Shown: positions 58,247 through 64,000 of the stretch, piece by piece
How positions within the stretch are numbered: the first letter of the stretch is position 1
Layout: each line of letters begins with the position of its first letter
Assembly: GCA_024291935.2 (NCBI GenBank)
Contig: CM044312.1
Coordinates: 74,109,001-74,173,000, forward strand
Source: Okapia johnstoni
Lineage: Eukaryota; Chordata; Mammalia; Artiodactyla; Giraffidae
Direction of reading: 5' to 3'
Length of the DNA stretch: 64,000 nt
Program-made: the position numbers and the translations under genes
The notes under the pieces: model-generated
Seen by the model: the letters and a program-made list of their open reading frames with translations, nothing else
The model's database searches: none
Told to the model about the DNA's origin: nothing

Positions 58247-58635
58247 ATTCTTGGCTAGCAGTTTGTTGTTTTTTTTCTTTGAGCAAGTCTAATGAATCTT
58301 GCTCCTCCCTTCTGTGTTGCAGTGTTTACACTGAAAAATCTGCTGATACCCTTAGGCGGGGTTTCACTGTGTATAACAAGTTGGTTTTTTCTTGCTGCTT
58401 TTAAGATATTTCTCCTTATCTTTATTTTTGACGATGAAACTGTAACATGTCTTTATGTCAGTCTCTTTGGATTCCTCCTGTCTGGAACTCCAGCTTTCTG
58501 GATCTAGATATTTTATTTCTTTCCTCAACTAGAGAAGTTTTCAGCCACTATTTCCTGAAGAACCTGCTGTTGTCTGTCTCTCTTCTCATTCTGGGATCCC
58601 TATACTGTGAATATTGGTCTGTTTATATTGTCTCA

Positions 58636-58828
58636 TATGTCCCTGGTGGCTCAGCTGGTAAAGAATTCACCTGCAATGTGGGAGACCTGGGTTTGATCCC
58701 TAGTTTGGGAAGATCCCCTGGAGAAGGGAATAGCTATCCACTCCAGTATTCTGGCCTGGAGAATTCCATGGACTGTATGATCCATGCGGTGGCAAAGAGT
58801 CGGACACGACTAAGCGACTTTCACTTTC
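58636..58828 (+). mobile_element. Bov-tA SINE
   Basis: Head 'gtccctggtggctcagctgg', body 'ccactccagtattctggcc', tail 'gcaaagagtcggacacgact'. About 15 bases of the tail region are missing ('gaggagcctggcaggctac' is shortened). The duplication is unclear ('ctcata'/'ttcata'). Confidence 0.9.
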
Positions 58829-59147
58829 ATAACTCCCTTAAACTATCTTTATTTTTTTTAATTTCTTTCCTCCCCTCCTGATTGTAGGAATCTCACTGCC
58901 TTTCATGGTTTGTTGATCATTTTGTATGCTTCATCTAGTTTGCTGTTAAACCCTTCTTGAACTTCTCAGTGCAGTTATTGTAGTCTTCGGCTCTGGCTCT
59001 GTGGTTTCTGTTTGGTATTTTCTTATATTTTCTGTCTCTTTGTTGAAATTCTCACTTTGTTCATGCATTGTTCTGACCTCAGTAGGCATGTCTGTGACCC
59101 TTATTTTGAGCTCTTTATCAGTGACTCTCTCTTCTCTGCTTTATTAA

Positions 59148-59239
59148 GGTCTTTTTCATGAGTTTTATCTTGTTTGTTTGTTTTTTCAATTTGAAACATA
59201 GTCCTCTGTTTTTGTTTATGTTTTTTTTATTTTTCACAA

Positions 59240-59270
<31 letters not shown>

Positions 59271-59470
59271 GAACAAACCACACAACCACAAAAATTTATT
59301 TTTATTAAAAAATTTTTTTTTTAAAATAAAAAAAAATTTTTTTTTTTTTTAAAAAAAAAATTTAAATAAAAAAAAAAAAAAAAAGAAAAATGGTCTTTTT
59401 CATGAGTTTTATCTTGTTTGTTTGTTTTTTCAATTTGAAACATAGTCCTCTGTTTTTGTTTATGTTTTTT
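59148..59470. repeat. Exact 79-bp direct repeat around an A/T homopolymer block
   Basis: 59148-59226 and 59392-59470 are identical (from 'ggtctttttcatgagtttta' to 'tttttgtttatgtttttt'). Between them lies about 165 bases made almost only of long A and T runs, with scattered C and G. Such a structure is hard to explain by retroposition and looks like a sequencing or assembly error. Confidence 0.9.
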
Positions 59471-59580
59471 ATTTTCCTGACTCAGACAGGTTTCAATACA
59501 TTTATTAAACAGCCATCTCTCCCAATTAGTCTTGTTTGGGGAGATGAATCTTGCTGTTCAATCCTGACTTAGCTGTTAAT

Positions 59581-60191
59581 TGTTTCTCAAACTTTTGTGT
59601 GCCCAAGCAGCCACCTTTGTTCTTAGTGATGTCCAGTAGCTCAGAAGATCTTAGCACCAAATGCAGGTAGATTGGAACCTGAACACTGGGCAGAAAATTT
59701 TAAGTAGGCAAATATGCTTCTTTTAGAGAAGATAGGTATTTTTTTCTCTTCCTATTTTGCACTGAGATCTGGGGAAATAGCCAAAAAACAAACAAACAAC
59801 AACAACAACAAAAACCTATTTTTCACTACCAACCCAGTGAACTTGTGAATACAAGACTCACTGGTTACCATGTCCAGGCTATCAATCACTAATCTTCTAA
59901 GTGACAACTACAGTAGCTGGGGTGCCAAACATGTGAACAAACTCCTTTAATGGAGACACCAATCTGCTGATTCAAAGCCAAGGGAAAACATCAAAATGTT
60001 GTCTGCTGGCCTCATCGATCTCTGGAAAGGACTGCAGTCAGACCCTGTACGTATGTTAAATTAGAAGCCTGACCTTCAGGCTTCTGTTTTTAGGATCTAT
60101 AAAGAAATCTCTTCCACAGAAATACAGGACATTTTTGTCTATTGCCTCTGCACTGGGCCGTAATGAGTTCCCATGAGCCTGTTAAGACTTT
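59581..60191. other. Unassigned; possibly more L1/HAL1 5' sequence
   Basis: It follows the L1-like block without a recognised boundary. A (CAA)n run ('aaacaacaacaacaacaaa') lies at about 59795-59812. No exon recognised. Confidence 0.3.
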
Positions 60192-60345
60192 TTTTTTAAT
60201 GTATATATTTTATTGAAATATAGTTGACTTACAATGTTTCAGGTGCACAGCAAGGTGATTTATTTATATAAATACACATATATTATTTTTTAAATTATTT
60301 TCCATCATAAGTTTTTATAAGATATTGATTCTAGTTCCCTATGGT
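60192..60345 (-). mobile_element. L1 3' end fragment
   Basis: Reversed L1 3'UTR: a T run, 'ttattgaaatatagttgact', 'tacaatgtttcaggtgcaca', 'gcaaggtgatttatttatat', 'tagttccctatggtatc'. Confidence 0.75.
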
Positions 60346-60551
60346 ATCAAATAAACCTCTGATGCTTTTTGTGTATTTATTTATTAATTAGAAATCTCAC
60401 ATTCTATTCACACTAAGTGAAACAAGTAGAATCAAAATATCATATTTTTTTTAGTTAGGCAAAAATTCATAAGTTTTTAAAAAATATGTATTATACATAT
60501 TTATATGTATATGTGTACAAAAGCTTTTCTACTACACTTGATAAAGGCATG

Positions 60552-60960
60552 GGTTCAGTTCAGTTGCTCAGTTGTGTCCGACTCTTTGTGACCCCATGAA
60601 CCGCAGCACACCAGGCCTCCCTGTCCATCACCAACTTCTGGAGTCTACCCAAACTCATGTCCATTGAGTTGCTGATGCCATCTAACCACCTCATCCCTGT
60701 CGTCCACTTCTCCTCCTGCCTTCAATCTTTCCCAACACCAGGGTCTTTTCAAATGAGTCAGCTCTTTGCATCAGGTGGCCAAAATACTGGAGTTTCAGCT
60801 TCAACATCAGTCCTTCCAATGAACACCCAGGACCGATTTCCCTTAGGATGGACTGATTGGATCTCCTTGCAGTCCAAGGGACTCTCAAGTGTCTTCTCCA
60901 ACACCCGAGTTCAAAAGCATCAATTCTTCTGCACTTGGCCCTCTTTGTAGTCCAATTCTC
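60552..60960 (-). mobile_element. BovB 3' end fragment
   Basis: Reversed tail 'gttcagttcagttgctcag' through the C-terminal domain to 'ctctttgtagtccaattctc'. A 9-base duplication with one mismatch flanks it: AAAGGCATG (60543-60551) and AAAGGCTTG (60961-60969). Confidence 0.92.
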
Positions 60961-60969
60961 AAAGGCTTG

Positions 60970-61504
60970 AGAGAGAACATCAAGAAAAAAAAACAAAAGA
61001 TGGAGAAATTGGAGAACATAAACTAAATGAAATAGAAGCACTGAATATAAAATAGAAAAAGTGAAACAAACTATATAAAAGAAAAGATCGTCATATAGTC
61101 GTGTTGTTTTGTTTTTAAACATGGTTGCTCATTAGAAATATATCTGGAGCTCTGGAGGAAAAAAGCAATACCTGAGCATTTGTATTTTTCAAAAAATTTC
61201 AGTATAATTCTATATGCATCTGGATATTAAAAAGTGATTACAGGTTTTTCTATTAGATCCTACTTTTGGTGATATAGAGTTCTATTATTTTTCTGTTGAC
61301 CATTCATGATACAATGGCATTGAGTAGTAATTACATAATCACAATAGTAAAAGATGTTTATCAATTTTCACAATCAATAGCTAGACAAAAAAATAAAAGA
61401 TGATTACAGTTGGAAGCCATAAAAGGCACATGATTAACTTAGCAACATAAAATAATTGCATACAATTTGGGGGGTAGGGGGTGAAGCAGAGTAATGTGGT
61501 AAGT
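60970..61504. other. AT-rich; possible MER5A-like relic at 61115-61235
   Basis: 'gctcattagaaatatatctg', 'acctgagcatttgtattttt' and 'ctatatgcatctgga' resemble the two inverted halves of the hAT-Charlie element MER5A with its centre deleted. The rest is unassigned. Confidence 0.4.
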
Positions 61505-63066
61505 GGAAGTGCATGCACACACATGTTTTCATCCATCCAGTCAGTCTATGTCTTTTGGTTGGCGCATTGAATACATTTACATTTAAGTTAATTATCAATA
61601 TGTATGATCCTATTACTATTTTCTTAATTGTTTTGGGTTTATTTTCTGTAGGTCTTTTCTTTCTCTTGTGTTTCCTGCCTAGAGAAGTTCCTCAGCATCT
61701 GTTGTAAAGCTGATTTGGTGCTGCTGACTTCTCTTAACTTTTGCTTGTCTGGAAAGCTTTTGATTTCTCCATCAAATCTGAAAGAGAACCTTGCTGGGGA
61801 GATATTCTTGGTTCTTCCTTGTCATCACTTTAAATATATCATGCCATTCCCTTTTGGTTTGTAGACTTTCTGTTGAGAAATCAGCTGATAGCCGGATGGG
61901 AGTTCCCTTTGTATGCTATTTGTTGTTTATCCCTTGTTGCTTTTAATACTTTGTCTCTGTCTTTAATTTTTGTCAGTTTGATTACAGTATGTCTTGGTGT
62001 GTTCCTCCTTGGGTTTATCTTGCCTGGGACTTGCTGTGCTTCCTGGACTTGGTTGACTATTTCCTTTCCTATGTTTGGGAAGTTTTCAGCTATTATCTCT
62101 TCAAATATTTTCTCAGGTCCTTTCTCTCTCTCTTTTTCTGGGACACCTATAATGCAAATATTGATATGTTTAATGTTGTCCCAGAGGTCTCTTAGGCTGT
62201 CTTCGTTTCTTTTCATTCTTTTTTTCTGTATTCTATTCTGTGGCAGTGATTTCTACCATCCTGTCCTCCAGATCATTTATCCTTTCTGCCTCAGTTATTC
62301 TGATATTAATTCCTTCTAGTGTATTATTCATCTCTATTTGTTTGTTCCTCTGATGGATGAGACTAAGAAGCTTTTGTAAGCTTCTTGATGGGAGGGGCAG
62401 GGCCTTGCTCAGTAAAGCTTTAATCCAATTATCTGCTGACGGGTGGCATTGCACTTCTTCCCTGGTAGTTGTTTGGCCTGAGGGGAGCCAGCCCTGGGGT
62501 CTTTCAGTGTCCCTGTCCTAGTGGTGAGTCCTTGCCAACTCACACCTCCACAGGAGGCCCTCCAACACTAGCAGGTAGTTTTGGCCAGTGTCCTGCAGTG
62601 GCTAGGGGTCACTACTCCTCTCCTCTGGGTCTTGGTGCCCACAAAATCTTGTTTGTGCCCCCCAAGACCGGAGTGTCTGTTTCCCTCAGTTCTCTGGAAG
62701 TTATATAAGCAACTCCTGCTGGCCCTTAAAGCCAGATTCCCTGGGGATTCCCAGGCCTTTTGTCAGATCCCCAGCCTGGGAAGCCTGATGTGGGGTGTTC
62801 AGAACCTTCACAAGAGTGGGAGAACTTCTTTGGTATTATTGTTCTCCAGTTGGAGGGTCATCCACCCAGTGGGTACGGGATTTGATTTTATTATGACTTA
62901 GCCCCTCGTCTTGCTGCGCCTTTCCTCTTTGTCTTTAGACGTGGGGTATCATTTTTTGCTGGGTTCCAGCATCCTCCTGTCAGTGGTTGTTCAACAGCTA
63001 GTTAGTGTTTTGGTGTTCTCACAGGAGGAGATGAGCACATGTCCTTCTATCCAGCATCTTGAACTA
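61505..63066 (-). mobile_element. L1_BT-like 5' part: 5'UTR, ORF1, start of ORF2
   Basis: Antisense from the ORF2 start ('ccagtcagtctatgtctttt') through ORF1 (61880-62340) to the 5'UTR (62345-63066), which ends 'tccagcatcttgaac', the usual L1 5' terminus. About 250 bases of the ORF1 N-terminal region are deleted at about 62355. The rest of the element, normally left of 61505, is absent, so this is an L1 5' end without its 3' half. Confidence 0.82.
61881..62216 (-). pseudogene. L1 ORF1 fragment (111 codons)
   Basis: ORF1p coats L1 RNA as a trimer. The frame covers the RRM start (HINICIIGVPEKEREKGPEK), the linker NIGKEIVNQVQEAQQVPGKI and the C-terminal domain motif NPRRNTPRHTVIKLTKIKD. The coiled coil upstream is lost in the deletion and the C-terminus is cut after KGNSHPAIS by a stop. 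Normal length is over 300 residues. Confidence 0.82.
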
Positions 63067-63485
63067 GAACTCAAGACTGTTTCTTAACTCTCTATATCTC
63101 TGTGACTCTAATGGGTGCAAATCCTGTTGGCTTTCTCAGGTATTTGATTTGGAGAATTGTCTCTGGGTAAGAATCCTAAAAGCTGGAGCACCACATATGG
63201 ATCCAAACCCTTCATTCCTCAGAGAAAAGCTGGGATTTGTTAATTCCCTTCTAATTGTGTGTCACTGTATCTGAAGTGGAGTATATGGTAAGAGTGGGTC
63301 TCAGCCTGTTATATAAATTTCACCATGGGGTTTTTCTCATTCACCCAGTGTGTAGCAGTTGCTAAACTATTTTCTAAGTCTTTATAGGTCTTTTTCAGGG
63401 AGAATTGTGTATATAGCTGTATATTTGGTATGTCCACAGGAGGAAATTAGTTCAAGAGACTCCGATGGCATACTCCTGAAGCAGA
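63067..63485 (-). mobile_element. 5' end of an older L1 (antisense 5'UTR)
   Basis: 'ggtctttttcagggagaatt', 'gtgtatatagctgtatattt' and 'gtccacaggaggaaattagt', then 'gatggcatactcctgaagc', match the reversed 5' terminus of older L1 elements ('...atcgccatcttgaa...'). More diverged than 62345-63066. Confidence 0.5.
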
Positions 63486-63489
63486 AATA

Positions 63490-64000
63490 CCCTTTGCCCT
63501 TTTAAAAACTGTATTTTATAGTACTTGCTATTGAGTTGAATGGATTTCTTGTGTATTTTTAGATTTTATATATTTTATAATTTTTTTTTAGATATACAAT
63601 TTGCAAATATTTTTACCCATTGTGTAGGTTGTCTTTTTGCTTTGCTGATTGTTTTTTTCTGTGCAGAAGCATTTTAGATGGCTATAATATGATTTGTCTG
63701 TTTTGATTTTGTCATTTGTACTTTTTTTGATGTCATATTTAGAAATTAATTGCCTAGAAAAACATCAAGAAGCTTTTTATCTAGGCTTTGTCTAGTATTT
63801 TTATGGTTTTGGTCTTATATTTATTCCCTTAATCCATTTGGAGTTGATTTTTTTGTGTGGTGTGAGTTAAAGGTTCAGTGACATTCCTCTGCATGTGGAT
63901 ATCTAATTTTTCGACCAGAATTTCTTGAATATAATATCCCTTCCACCATTGTGTGTTCTCAGCACTCTATTCAAAGATCTGTTGATTACAGGTGTGGGGA
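63490..64000 (-). mobile_element. Old L1 ORF2 C-terminal region, continues past the window
   Basis: Antisense ORF2: 'tttgcaaatatttttaccca', 'gtgcagaagcattttagatg', 'ccttaatccatttggagttg', 'ctctgcatgtggatatctaa', 'agcactctattcaaagatct'. Diverged; the element runs off the right end. Confidence 0.72.

Larger units (their letters stand above)
58255..59580 (-). mobile_element. L1/HAL1-like ORF1 region, antisense
   Basis: The text follows a mammalian L1 or HAL1 ORF1 region read backwards: 'aaaaatctgctgataccctt', 'ttcttgctgcttttaagata', 'gaagttttcagccactattt', 'gggatccctatactgtgaat', 'ttctgtctctttgttgaaat', 'tgagctctttatcagtgac'. A Bov-tA (58636-58828) and the duplicated A/T block (59148-59470) interrupt it. 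Confidence 0.6.

Noticed and set aside
62469..62901. Two overlapping plus-strand frames (79 and 106 codons)
   Set aside because: They lie in the antisense strand of an L1 5'UTR, which is GC-richer and so has fewer stops.
1..64000. Operon, phage, defence system or other undescribed multi-gene system
   Set aside because: All recognisable coding segments are LINE remnants; codon structure, repeats and composition are those of mammalian non-coding DNA.

Overview
This window is ruminant (most likely bovid) nuclear DNA. The evidence is the repeat content: BovB (RTE-class) LINEs, their tRNA(Glu)-headed partner SINEs (Bov-tA), dimeric BOV-A2 SINEs, a CHR-type cetartiodactyl SINE and ruminant-type L1 (L1_BT-like) elements, lying on older mammalian repeats (L2, MIR, MaLR/MLT1 LTRs, hAT-Charlie/MER DNA transposons, old L1M). 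The sequence is AT-rich, I saw no CpG island, and I could recognise no host protein-coding exon. All long open reading frames with a recognisable product belong to retrotransposons. The window is therefore a gene desert or part of a very large intron. Family names come from memory of the consensus sequences; no database search was run.

Layout. 0-9.4 kb: a BovB endonuclease fragment, MLT1-type LTRs, four Bov-tA insertions, a local duplication with a 24-bp palindrome, and old L1/L2 relics. 9.4-11.1 kb: a BovB copy with a 13-bp target-site duplication, itself split by a Bov-tA, all inside an L2. 11-23 kb: sparse old repeats (L2, MIR, L1M, a MER1-like DNA transposon), a (TG)n tract and several SINEs. 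23.2-26.1 kb: a 5'-inverted L1 carrying a BovB with a 326-codon open frame, a second BovB fragment and a CHR SINE. 26.4-27.9 kb: a BovB interrupted by an opposite-strand BovB, then a small perfect foldback. 28-37.5 kb: mostly unrecognised sequence with MIRs, an LTR-like block and a short 5'-inverted L1. 37.5-39.9 kb: a young-looking 5'-truncated L1 with a 26-T tail and a perfect duplication. 41.3-56.2 kb: a deep nest in which an old L1 was split by at least three later L1s, which in turn received SINEs, BovB pieces and a tRNA-Ser-headed retroposon. 56.2-58.2 kb: a scrambled BovB. 58.2-64 kb: L1/HAL1-like ORF1 sequence, a suspicious A/T block flanked by an exact 79-bp repeat, a BovB 3' end, an L1 5' end with 5'UTR, and older L1 sequence.

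How the parts relate: L1 supplies the reverse transcriptase and endonuclease that, by established knowledge, mobilise tRNA-type retroposons, while Bov-tA/BOV-A2 share their 3' ends with BovB and are thought to use its machinery. The target-site duplications visible here give a relative order of insertion at several places. I found no undescribed functional system. The most unusual items are the tRNA-Ser-headed insert joined to a Bov-tA, the foldback and patchwork BovB copies, three L1 5' inversions, the palindrome-bearing duplication near 3.8 kb, and the probable assembly artefact near 59.3 kb.
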